Source: Akkermansiaceae bacterium UBA3385
GTDB taxonomy: Bacteria; Verrucomicrobiota; Verrucomicrobiia; Verrucomicrobiales; Akkermansiaceae
Reading direction: 5' to 3'
Assembly: GCA_002358905.1 (NCBI GenBank)
Contig: DEPT01000020.1
Span: forward strand, 1 to 41,928
DNA: 41,928 nt
Part shown: piece after piece, positions 7,491 to 17,100 of the stretch
How the letters are laid out: the number at the start of each line of letters is the position of its first letter
How positions within the stretch are numbered: the first letter of the stretch is position 1
Translations under genes and position numbers: made by a program
The notes under the pieces: generated by a model
What the model saw: only the letters and a program-made list of their open reading frames with translations
What the model was told of the DNA's origin: nothing
Database searches by the model: none

Positions 7491-9434
7491 ATGAATGCAA
7501 CCATTATTGAAGCACTGAAGCAGGCAGTGGCTGAAGGCAAGCTGCTGGAGTCTTCCCTGGAGAATATCAATCTACTGACCAGTGGCACACAGGATCCGGT
7601 GGTTCCCGCAGCCATTGAGCAGCTGGTAGCCGCCGGAGAATGGGCCGAAATCAACAACCGTTTCTATAAGACGCTGGCCTTCGGTACCGGCGGTCTGCGT
7701 GGCCGCACCATCGGCACGGTGGTGACCATCGCCGAACAAGGTCACGGTGGCATCAACGGCCGCCCCGAGTTCCCCTGTGTGGGCACAGCCAGCATGAACT
7801 ACTTCAACGTGGGGCGCGCCATGCGCGGTCTCATCACCTACGTGCGCCGCTTTGTGGAAGCCGAGGGAACCGGTCGCAAGCCCGTGATTGTAGTGGGACA
7901 CGACACGCGCCACTTCTCCCGTGATTTCGCCGAGTACTGCGCCAGGATTGCCACTGACCTGGGTTGCGACTGTGCTCTGTTCGACGGTCCCTGCTCCACC
8001 CCCGAGGTTTCCTTCGCTATCCGCGAGCTGAATGCCGACACCGGCGTGGTGCTCACCGCTTCCCACAACCCCGCTCACGACAACGGCTTCAAGGCCTATT
8101 TCAATGACGGTGCCCAGCTTATCGCCCCGCACGATAAGGCGGTGATTGCCGAGGTGAACGCCCTGACCACCGACGTGTACGAAGCTCTGCCTGCCGACCA
8201 GCAGGGTGAGCTCCGCATCCTCGGCGCTGAGTTCGATGCCATCTACATTGAGAAGCTCAAGGGGATTGTGCTGCGTCCGGATGTGTTCGCCAAGGCCTCT
8301 GCCAAGGTGGTGTACACCAACCTGCACGGCACCGGCGGACGCTGCATCGTGCCCATTCTGAAGCAGGTAGGCTGCAACGTGAGCACCGTGGCCGAGCAGG
8401 ATACGCTCGACGGACGCTTCCCCACCGTGGCCAGCCCGAACCCGGAGAACGCCCCTGCCCTGGATATGGCCATCGCCCAGGCCGATGCCGAGCAGGCTGA
8501 CCTGGTCATCGCCACCGACCCCGACAGCGACCGCATGGGCATCGCCGTGCGCGACACCGCCACGGGCAAGATGCAGCTCCTCACCGGCAACCAGATCGGC
8601 TCCCTGCTGGCCTGGTACCGCTGCATGAGCGCCATCGAGCTGGGCATCATCACCCCGCAGAACATCGACCACGCCGTCATGGTCAAGACCTTTGTGACCA
8701 GCCCGCTGCAGGACGCCATTGCCGCTTCCTTCGGCATTGCCACCGTGAATGTGCTCACCGGCTTCAAGTACATCGCCGCCAAGCTCGGCAAGTACGAGCA
8801 GACCATCCCCGCAGAGCTGCGCCAGGGCTACCGCTCCATGACCGAGGCCGAAACCCGCGCCCTGCGCCTCGAGCACAGCAAGTACTTCATCTTCGGCGGC
8901 GAGGAAAGCTACGGCTACCTCGCCCAGGACTTCGTGCGCGACAAGGACGCAAACGCCGCCGCCCTCTGCCTGGCAGAAATGAACGCCTACCTCGCCTCCA
9001 AGGGTATCGGCATCCTCGAGTGCCTGAACAACATCTACTCCCAGCTCGGCTACTACAAGGAGCTCGGCAAGAGCATCATCATGGAAGGTGCCGACGGCGC
9101 CGCCAAGATTGCCGCCCTCACCAAGAGCTACATCGAGAACCCGCCCGCCGAAATGGACGGCACCGCCGTGGCCGGCCTGCGCGACTTCTCCGCCGGCACC
9201 ATGGTAGACGCCGAAGGCGACCCCGTCCCTGCCGAAAAGATGCTCTTCATCGACTTGGTGGATGGCCGCAGCTTCGCCGTGCGCCCCAGCGGCACCGAGC
9301 CCAAGATCAAATACTACCTCTTTGCCCACGGCGCCGCCGGTGCCGAGCTCATCGCTGCCAAGGCAGAGGTGGAGTGCAGCATCAACAAGCTCTGGGCTGC
9401 CGTAGAGGCCGATGCCTACGCCCGCATGGCCTGA
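7491..9434 (+). CDS. Phosphoglucomutase/phosphomannomutase family enzyme
   Basis: This alpha-D-phosphohexomutase moves a phosphate between C1 and C6 of a hexose phosphate, feeding glycogen or nucleotide-sugar synthesis. In 647 residues all four family motifs are present: the phosphoserine loop TASHNP with Ser191, the Mg-binding loop DPDSDR at 343-348, the sugar-binding GGEESYGYL from 469, and the phosphate-binding RPSGTEP at 598-604. It is a little longer than many PGMs of this class (about 550-620). The usual bacterial partner, whether glucose or mannose phosphate, cannot be decided from motifs alone. Strong codon bias suggests high expression. It has its own promoter and terminator and so is probably monocistronic. 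Confidence 0.93.
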   Translation: MNATIIEALKQAVAEGKLLESSLENINLLTSGTQDPVVPAAIEQLVAAGEWAEINNRFYKTLAFGTGGLRGRTIGTVVTIAEQGHGGINGRPEFPCVGTASMNYFNVGRAMRGLITYVRRFVEAEGTGRKPVIVVGHDTRHFSRDFAEYCARIATDLGCDCALFDGPCSTPEVSFAIRELNADTGVVLTASHNPAHDNGFKAYFNDGAQLIAPHDKAVIAEVNALTTDVYEALPADQQGELRILGAEFDAIYIEKLKGIVLRPDVFAKASAKVVYTNLHGTGGRCIVPILKQVGCNVSTVAEQDTLDGRFPTVASPNPENAPALDMAIAQADAEQADLVIATDPDSDRMGIAVRDTATGKMQLLTGNQIGSLLAWYRCMSAIELGIITPQNIDHAVMVKTFVTSPLQDAIAASFGIATVNVLTGFKYIAAKLGKYEQTIPAELRQGYRSMTEAETRALRLEHSKYFIFGGEESYGYLAQDFVRDKDANAAALCLAEMNAYLASKGIGILECLNNIYSQLGYYKELGKSIIMEGADGAAKIAALTKSYIENPPAEMDGTAVAGLRDFSAGTMVDAEGDPVPAEKMLFIDLVDGRSFAVRPSGTEPKIKYYLFAHGAAGAELIAAKAEVECSINKLWAAVEADAYARMA

Positions 9435-9462
9435 GTCTCTGCATAACATTCCCCCTATCCCC

Positions 9463-9494
9463 CGCCCCGCAGCAACCCGCTGCGGGGCGTTTTT
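9463..9494 (+). terminator. Terminator after phosphosugar mutase
   Basis: An 11-bp GC-rich perfect stem (9463-9473 with 9479-9489), AACCC loop, then five T. It begins 28 nt after the stop codon. Confidence 0.92.
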
Positions 9495-9561
9495 ATGGCC
9501 GCATGGCAGCTCATATCGAAGTACACATCTCGTAAACTCCTCAAGAAAATGTGAATTACCC

Positions 9562-9589
9562 TTGATTATCAATGCAAACATGCTACAAT
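9562..9589 (+). promoter_or_regulatory. Promoter of the lipoprotein pair
   Basis: TTGATT (9562-9567), 16-bp spacer, TACAAT (9584-9589). The ATG at 9612 follows 22 nt later. Confidence 0.6.
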
Positions 9590-9611
9590 CCCTGAACGGA
9601 TAGAGCGACAG

Positions 9612-10214
9612 ATGAGCATCTTACACCACATTCGTGGCCTTGGGTTGGCAGTGCTTTGCGCTGCGGGGCTTGGTTCGTGTACTCACTCCTTCTCGTTTGA
9701 GCAGACTTTCCGGGTGCAGGACGCTGCGGGAAAACCTGTTACGGATGCCGATATCTATCTGTTCAGTGAGCCTATGTGGCCCATTCCCTTCCCCTGGATG
9801 AACGATGCATGGGAACGCACACTGAACATGCAGAATCAATTTCACACCAGTCCGGATGCAAGCGGCAAGATCCACGTGAGCATCCCCCGGCACCGCACAT
9901 TCTACGAGCAGAGCGACTTCTTCATCCTCATCTGCAAGCCTGGGTACTGCCACACCATCGTGCCCATCACCCATCTCAGGCAGAACCGGAACATCACCAT
10001 TCTCCAGAATACAAGAATAGAAGCTCCGCAAGACCTGCCACCGGGTAGCATGCTGGATATCAGTTCCGATTTCAACCACCTGCAAATCCCGATTGCCTAC
10101 AACAGTTCCCCTCACGCCGAATCCGGCAATATTGTACTGTATTATCGGCCCCTGCCCAAGAAAATGACAATTCCGGAAGCTGGCAAATATGGCAACATTC
10201 CAAGAAACCTGTAA
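9612..10214 (+). CDS. Putative lipoprotein, unknown function
   Basis: I do not recognise this 200-residue protein. It starts with a lipoprotein signal peptide: a basic/hydrophobic segment ending in the lipobox LGSC, with the acylated Cys at about residue 23. After the Cys, FRVQDAAGKPVTDADIYLFSEP followed by SPDASGKIHVSIPRHRTFYEQSDFFILICKPGY resembles the strands of a transthyretin-like or carboxypeptidase-regulatory beta-sandwich (pattern V.D..GkPV.dA.I...). That fold is an inference from pattern only. It sits 3 nt before a second lipoprotein gene, so the pair is likely co-transcribed and envelope-located, just upstream of the autotransporter. Confidence 0.75.
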   Translation: MSILHHIRGLGLAVLCAAGLGSCTHSFSFEQTFRVQDAAGKPVTDADIYLFSEPMWPIPFPWMNDAWERTLNMQNQFHTSPDASGKIHVSIPRHRTFYEQSDFFILICKPGYCHTIVPITHLRQNRNITILQNTRIEAPQDLPPGSMLDISSDFNHLQIPIAYNSSPHAESGNIVLYYRPLPKKMTIPEAGKYGNIPRNL

Positions 10215-10217
10215 CCC

Positions 10218-10814
10218 ATGCAAAAGCTTTCATTCAAACTACAGGCACTCCTGCTCCTCGCCAGCATGCTCCTGCTGAGTTCCTGCATGGTCAATCATGC
10301 GCGCATCTACGAGCACGCCATTGAGTATGAAGCGGTCAAAGTAGAAAATCCCCACACCTGCTACCGGCACGCCGGCAAGCTCTACCTCTGCGGCAGGCAG
10401 GCCAAAGCGCACGACACCCGAAACTCCGCCCATATGGGTTTCAAAGAAGCCATTGTGGGGCCCTCCCGCTGGGAAACCACCATGGTACCCGGCACAGAAT
10501 CACAACCAGTATTCCGCGAAGTGGAAATCGACGGAAAAGAAATCGTTTTCAAGTCAGGCTCCACCTGGCAGATAGGGAGCATCCCCCGGACCTCGCCCCG
10601 CACCGTCAAATACGCCCCCAGCCGCATCAGACACTTCCGCGAGTTAGACTACACCAGGGATTATATGCTCTGGCACGACCCGGAATCCCGCCATATGACC
10701 TGGCATGGGCTCTATGCTGTGCCTGCATCTGTTGCCGTGTTTGCCATCGAGTGCCCGTACAACATCATTTCAAGCGTCTTCTATCTGTTTATGGGCACAT
10801 TTGTCGGATTGTGA
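10218..10814 (+). CDS. Putative lipoprotein with hydrophobic C-terminus
   Basis: No family is recognised for this 198-residue protein. The signal peptide has a long leucine-rich core and the lipobox LSSC (Cys at about residue 23). The middle part is polar with many His, Arg and Tyr residues. The C-terminal region, about 168-197, is hydrophobic (VPASVAVFAIECPYNIISSV and on to the end) and could be a membrane segment, which is unusual for a lipoprotein. The general layout, with a hydrophobic C-terminal stretch containing a conserved-looking ECPYN, recalls YceK/YidQ-type small lipoproteins, but I would not assign it. It starts 3 nt after the preceding lipoprotein gene, in the same operon. No clear terminator follows; a nested inverted repeat begins 8 nt after the stop. 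Confidence 0.72.
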   Translation: MQKLSFKLQALLLLASMLLLSSCMVNHARIYEHAIEYEAVKVENPHTCYRHAGKLYLCGRQAKAHDTRNSAHMGFKEAIVGPSRWETTMVPGTESQPVFREVEIDGKEIVFKSGSTWQIGSIPRTSPRTVKYAPSRIRHFRELDYTRDYMLWHDPESRHMTWHGLYAVPASVAVFAIECPYNIISSVFYLFMGTFVGL

Positions 10815-10821
10815 TTCCGCA

Positions 10822-10875
10822 ACACCGGGAAAGCGGGCTTCCTCGCATCGCTTTGCCGCTTTCCTGTCACGGTGT
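10822..10875. repeat. Nested inverted repeat downstream of lipoprotein pair
   Basis: GGAAAGCGG (10828-10836) pairs with CCGCTTTCC (10856-10864), and the outer ACACCG (10822-10827) pairs with CGGTGT (10870-10875). No T-run follows, so an ordinary rho-independent terminator is unlikely. It might be a REP-like element or an mRNA 3'-end stabiliser. Confidence 0.55.
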
Positions 10876-10946
10876 CTTGTCTCGGCGTAGGTTTACCGGA
10901 AACGGGAGGGAGAAGCCGAAGACGGAAGTCCCCCTATGCTTACAAC

Positions 10947-10973
10947 GTCGGGACTGAAGTCCCGAGCTCCGAC
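10947..10973. repeat. Palindromic element GGGACT/AGTCCC
   Basis: GGGACT (10950-10955) and AGTCCC (10958-10963) are separated by 2 nt, and the outer GTCGG (10947-10951) can pair with CCGAC (10969-10973) in an alternative stem. GGAAGTCC also occurs just upstream near 10924-10931. This looks like a small interspersed palindromic element, but copies elsewhere in the genome cannot be checked here. Confidence 0.4.
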
Positions 10974-11031
10974 AGGTCTGTTCCCCGCCGCAAGCGCCTC
11001 TATGGTAGAAAAAACGTCATATTGAACAAAT

Positions 11032-11062
11032 TTGCTTGTCCCCCCCCCTATTATGATAGGAT
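11032..11062 (+). promoter_or_regulatory. Autotransporter promoter with C9 tract in spacer
   Basis: TTGCTT (11032-11037) and TATGAT (11052-11057) are separated by 14 bp, nine of which are consecutive C (11040-11048). TAGGAT (11057-11062) is an alternative -10 at 19 bp. At the present tract length neither spacing is ideal; three added C would give 17 bp to TATGAT. Slipped-strand change of such tracts tunes promoters of surface proteins in several pathogens. The ATG is about 60 nt downstream of the expected start site. Confidence 0.5.
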
Positions 11063-11124
11063 TCAGTGTTATCTTTCAACGTTTTTTCTGATTTTTATTT
11101 TGTAATTCTGCATTTTTCTCCATC

Positions 11125-14100
11125 ATGAAACTGCACCTTCCCACCGCACTTCGCCGTGCTCTGCTGGCCATCACTGCCCTGCTGAGCCCCTCCGTGGTTA
11201 CTACCACTATCTCCACCGCCACGCTGACTGTCATCACAGCCCCGGCCATAGCGGAAGATTTAACAATAACCGAGACCAAAATTACCGAGGATATAACTTA
11301 CAACAACGTAACTGTCAGCAGCTCTAGTGCAAATCTTTACTCCACAACTCAGAATGCAAATTTTACAGCAGGAACTTTAACTGTCGATAGCAATGGCAAG
11401 TTAGTGGTTGGTTCCACTTCGTATGACGGTTCTTCCAGATTCAATTTTTATGCATCTAAGTTCAAAATTGAAAACGGCGGTTCGATAACATTTGTTGAAA
11501 ATCCCCAGGTTTACGCCACCGATACACTGTATGACTTGTTGGTAGGAGTCAAGCAAGATGATAGTATTAGGGTACACAATACAAAAGTGTACGGCGCCGG
11601 CCACAAAGACCTGACGTCTGAATTCCTGACAAGCAAAATCAGACATTATATGGTGCAAACAAACTGTTATTTAACCCTGACTTCAGGAGATTTGGCGATA
11701 AACAGCAGTTTTGAGGACGATTTGCTCACATTCAGGGTATACGTGGGAGATGGTAACGCGGAGAATGGCGAAGCTAAGGCAACAATTGCAGATGGGGTGG
11801 AAATTGCACACACCGATACCAGTAAGAAGAATCGTCTGTATGGATTGGCCATATACAGGGATGGCTCCCTCAATGTAGGGAAAGGCAACAACGCCCTCAC
11901 TTTAGCAAATTGTGTTATCGGCGCGAAAATGGTGTCTAATCGTGACATTGTGTTTTCAAACACTGATTTCAGGGCATCGAACGGCGATTATAAGTACAGC
12001 GAGGCAGATGTGACGGTGAATGGCAAAATTACCTTCGCTAACACCAGTAGTAGCCAGACTACCGTTTACGGCTCCCTGACTGCGAATGGAGAAATTGCCA
12101 TCGAAGGAAACAACTACATTAAACTCAATTCATCCACTGTTCTGAACCTTGGCGGGAAGATTAACAACTCCGGTTCGCTTACGCTGGGCGGCACGATTAA
12201 CCTGAATGCTGCGAATTTTACGCACAGTACTGCAAGCAGTTTCGATGATGTTGCATACAATGGTTACGAGGTAACAACAACAACTTACCTCGGAGTTATC
12301 ACAGGCACTGGAACGGTTGCCGGCAGCGCAACATGGAAAGTTGGCGGTAATACTGCGACTTATAATGCCGGCGATGTCACCGTAACTACGACAGATAAGA
12401 GCACCTACAGAGTTTCCAGTGGGAATGTTGACCTGAGTACAGTGCTCGAGAGTAACGATACAAACAAGATTCTCCTTTGCGGCGGTAATTTGGTAGTGAA
12501 TACGGATATTTCCTCCCTCATTCCAGAAATTACCACTGTAGATGGAGCTGCCTCAACGGTTACCATCAATACATCTCTCAATCAGAATGCCCTGACGGCG
12601 ACTGATGATAAAACCATTACCCTGTGCGGTACCGGTTCTTACGTCATTAATGGTACTGATTTATCGCTGGGAACCGGGATTATGATAAGCGATTCTGAGT
12701 GGTCAGGCACGGTAAAGACCACCGGTGCTACCGCAGTAAGCGGTGCCGTGAATACCACTGGCTGGAACAACACCGAGCTCAACGGCACTACTACGGTAAA
12801 TAACGGCGCGACACTGACCCTGGGTGGCAATACCAAGCTGAATGGGCTACTTGAAAACAATGGTTCGGTGGTGCTGGGCGGCACCATCACGGTGGATAAC
12901 ACGGCATTTACTGCCGGTACTCGTGAGCGTTATTCTGATGAAAATAACGGCTACAAGATAATCGATACCACCTATACTGTACTGACAGGCGGCGCTGCCA
13001 CCGGCACCGCCACTTGGAATGTGGGCACGCAGTCGGCTACATACGAAGATGGCATGGTTATCGTGGCCGGCATCGAGGATACTGCTGTCTACTATGTCCG
13101 AAACGGTGATGTAGCATATACCCGGGCTCTGGCGAATGACACGACAACGTTCAGCCTGGACGGTGGTCATCTGGTGCTGAACGAATCCTTGAAGGATACG
13201 CAATCCATTGAATGGAAATCTACTGTTTCCTGGCTGAATATAAATAATGCTGCTGTCGAGCTCAAATCCTCACAATTATCCACTGTGGGCGCTGGCAACT
13301 TTACTCTGATAGCCCCGGATGGAGGCACTTATATCATCGACAAAAAGGTGGGTGACATAGTGGAGCTAACGCTTGGTACCGGGGTAACACTATCTGACGA
13401 ACACTGGTGGGGCTGGGTAAAGACCGTCGGTGACACCACCGTAAGCAGCGACCTCGATACCACCGACTGGAAGAACACCGAGCTGAACGGCACCACCACG
13501 GTGAACAGCGGTGCAACCCTGACCCTGGGTGGGAATACTAAACTGAAGGGACAGATTGTCAACAACGGAACACTGGTGCTGGGTGGCAATATTGACGTGC
13601 TCGGCAGCATGACTCATACGAGCAAGGCCACCTTTGCCACCACCAGTGCAGCCAGCGACCTTGGCACGGAGTCGGGCAGTGGTTTTGCAAGCTCCCTGGA
13701 TGTGTACTCCGTGGTTGAAGGCAACTCGGCCACCGGCAGCGCCACATGGACAGTGGACGGCCAGGCTGCCCACTATGATTCCGGCAAGGTAAGCCTGCTG
13801 ACCGGCAAGGATACGTCCACCTGGTGGATGAACGCCGCCGCTGCTTATAGCTCCATATCCGGCAATTTCGTGACAGGTTCCACCACCACCCTGGCTCTCA
13901 ACACGGAGGACGGCACGCTCCAACTGGACACAGACCCCGGAGTAAAACTGGTCAGCAAGAAAGCCGCCACCATTGAAATCGGCAATGGCGTGACCCTGAA
14001 CGCCGCACAGCTGGATGCCTCTGCAGCGGATGTGACGCTGCGCGGTAACGGCACCTACACTTTGGAATCCGGCGCCAATGCATTGAATACCAGGGTGGGC

Positions 14101-17100
14101 TTGAGCGACACCGGCTGGCGCGGTACCGTGAACACCACCGGCGACACCTCAGCCCTGGAGCTGGATACTCTGGGTGTGAGCGGCTCTGTGGTAGAGCTGG
14201 GCAGCGATGCTCATACGCTGGCAGACCGCGACCAGGAAGTGGCAGCCGACCTGAACAGCACCGGCTCCATGAGCCTGAGCGGCAACAAGCTGACGCTGAA
14301 CGGAGAGAATACGCTGGGCAGCCTGAATGTGGGTTCCCTGGCCATCACCGGCGGTTCCACCACTATTACCAATGGCCTGACCACCGGCAGGGAAAGCTCG
14401 GTAGCAACAGGTGCTACCCTGAGTCTCAGCGGCAACAGCACACTGGGCGGCAAGATTTCCAACAGCGGCACGCTGGTACTGAGTGGTAAGATTGACGTGC
14501 TCGGCAGCATGACTCATACGAGCAAGGCCACCTTTGCCACCACCAGCGATGCCGGTGACCTTGGCACGGAGTCGGGCAGCGGTTTTGCAACCACCCTGGA
14601 TGTGTACTCCGTGGTTGAAGGCAACTCGGCCACCGGCAGCGCCACATGGACAGTGGACGGCCAGGCTGCCCACTATGATTCCGGCAAGGTAAGCCTGCTG
14701 ACCGGCAAGGATACGTCCACCTGGTGGATGAACGCCGCCGCTGCTTATAGCTCCATATCCGGCAATTTCGTGACAGGTTCCACCACCACCCTGGCTCTCA
14801 ACACGGAGGACGGCACGCTCCAACTGGACACAGACCCCGGAGTAAAGCTGGTCAGCAAGAAAGCCGCGACCATTGAAATCGGCAACGCCGTGAACCTGAA
14901 CGCCAGCCAGCTGGATGCCATCGAGGCTGTTGTGACGCTGAGCGGCAACGGCTCCTACACTTTGGAATCCGGTGCCAATGCATTGAATACCGGAGTGGGC
15001 TTGAGTGACACCGGCTGGCGCGGTACCGTGAACACCACCGGCAACACCACCGCTCTGGAGCTGGATAAGCTGGGTGTAAGCGGCTCCAAAGTAGAGCTGG
15101 GTAACGCTTCACACACACTGGCAGCCCGCGACCAGGAAGTGGCAGCCAGTCTGAACAGCACCGGCTCCATCAGCCTGAGCGGCAACAAGCTGACGCTGAG
15201 CGGAGAGAATACGCTGGGCAGCCTGAATGTGGGTTCCCTGGCCATCACCGGCGGTTCCACCACTATTACCAATGGCCTGACCACCGGCGGGGAAAGCTCG
15301 GTAGCAACAGGTGCTACCCTGAGTCTCAGCGGCAACAGCACGCTGGGCGGCAAGATTACGAACAGCGGCACGCTGGAGCTGGGTGGCAACATCACAGTGA
15401 ACAAGGACACCTTCAAACCCGGTGAGGCTGTGGAAAATGTAATCGGCTATTTCATTGGCAGCAACACGACGCCGAACAGCACCAACTCCGGTTTCGAGGC
15501 TGCCTGCTGGGATATCACTATCGCAGAGGGTGGCACCATTACCGACAAGGGCGCTACCTGGAAACTGGTGGGTGATGAGAATGCCACTTTCGATTTTGCT
15601 GCAGACGGCACACTGCATGCCTACGGCAGCGGCGTGGGTACTGTGTTCCATGTGGCCGAGGGCGATACGATTACTTACAGCGAATCGAATGCTGCGGACT
15701 TCGTGAACAGCAAGGGCGAGGCGGTCTCGGCCATTCAGCTCAACGGCGGCACTCTGGAACTCGGGGCTGCACTGGACACAACGGTGAAGAGCGCAGCGGC
15801 TTCCTCTGTGGTCATTGCTGATGGTGTGACCCTGAACGCCAGCCAGCTGGATACCAGCGCTGCCGATGTGACGCTGAGCGGCGAAGGCTCCTACACCATG
15901 CAGGGACAGGAATTGAGCGGTGTTGTAGAGCTGAACACGGGCGTGGAACTGGATACCAACGAATGGAAGGGCACGGTCTACACCGGCAGCACGGCACAGG
16001 GTGCTGCGCTGGACATCACCGCCCTGGGCAACAGCCAGTCCACCGTGTATCTGGGGGCTCAGCCGATGCGCCGCAGCATGCCTGGTGAGACGGTGCTGGA
16101 GAGCCTGACCGCCACCGGTGTGGGCACAACGGAGGCCCCCGGTTCGCTGACGCTGCAGAAGGGGACGAGCACGGCTGATGCTCTGGTGGTAAACGGCATC
16201 CTGACCCTGGGCTCGGCCGATGCAGCAGCCGGTCTGGTGGCAGATTCTGTAAGCCTGCAGGGGCTGAGCTTCGCCCATGCGGATTCCAGCCTGGTGGCCG
16301 GGAGTCTGGAGGGTGCTACCACGCTGAATGTGCAGCTGACGGATGAAGTGCTGAGCAACAAGGATGCGGGCGAAACACTCACGCTTGTGACACTGGAGAA
16401 AGGATTCGAAGGCGCGCTTACCTTCAACGGCTCCTCCGAAACCGAGCGAGTGCGCTCTGAAGACAACCGCAAGGAATATACCCTGGCATGGAATGAAGCC
16501 GGCACCGCGCTGACACTCACCATACTGGGAACGGAGACCTATGTGACCGAACAAGTGAAGCCCACCACGCACAATGGCAAGGCCGGTGTGGCGCTGATGA
16601 CGGATGTGTTCCTGAACAGCCGCCCGCAGAAGGATACGCCCGATGGCGCACTGGCCGGCATTCTGAATGCTGTGGATGCCGGCACCGCCACCGACCGCGA
16701 TATTGCCGCTGTGGCAGGTGCTTCCACCGCTGCACTGGGCATGGCCCTGAGTGGCGATGTGGAGCGCCAGCTGAGCGCTATCCGCAACCGCAGTCTGGCC
16801 GGCAATGATGCCGCCACCGTTACTCTGGTGGATGAGAAGTCCGGCCTGGTGTCCACAGAAGCCCCGGCCCGCTTCTTTGCCTGGGTGAATGCCGAAGGCA
16901 ACCGCGCCGAGCAGAATGACGACAGCACTGCCGCCGGGTACACGCTCACCAGCTGGGGCGGCACCCTGGGTGCCGGCATACAGGTGAACGATCAGCTGAC
17001 CCTGGGGCTGGCCCTCACCGCCATGTATGGCGACCTGCAGAGCGATGGTCCGGATTACCTCAAGGGCGATATGGATACCGCTTACCTGAGTGCCTTTGCC

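Larger units (their letters stand above)
10815..11124. other. Structured non-coding region before autotransporter
   Basis: No gene is supported in these 310 bases. They hold a nested inverted repeat (10822-10875), a second one (10947-10973), the 13-mer CCGCCGCAAGCGC (10985-10997) also seen at 131-143, a C9 tract (11040-11048) within a putative promoter, and a T-rich leader of about 60 nt running up to the autotransporter ATG. Confidence 0.7.

Noticed and set aside
7572..9581. 669-codon open frame opposite the phosphosugar mutase
   Set aside because: The sense strand has all four phosphohexomutase motifs. The antisense product is Gly/His/Val-rich without recognisable motifs, and it runs through the terminator at 9463-9494.
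13590..15391. Repeats in the autotransporter as a CRISPR array or insertion sequence
   Set aside because: The units are 900 bp, in frame, directly adjacent and protein-coding, with no spacers, transposase or terminal inverted repeats.
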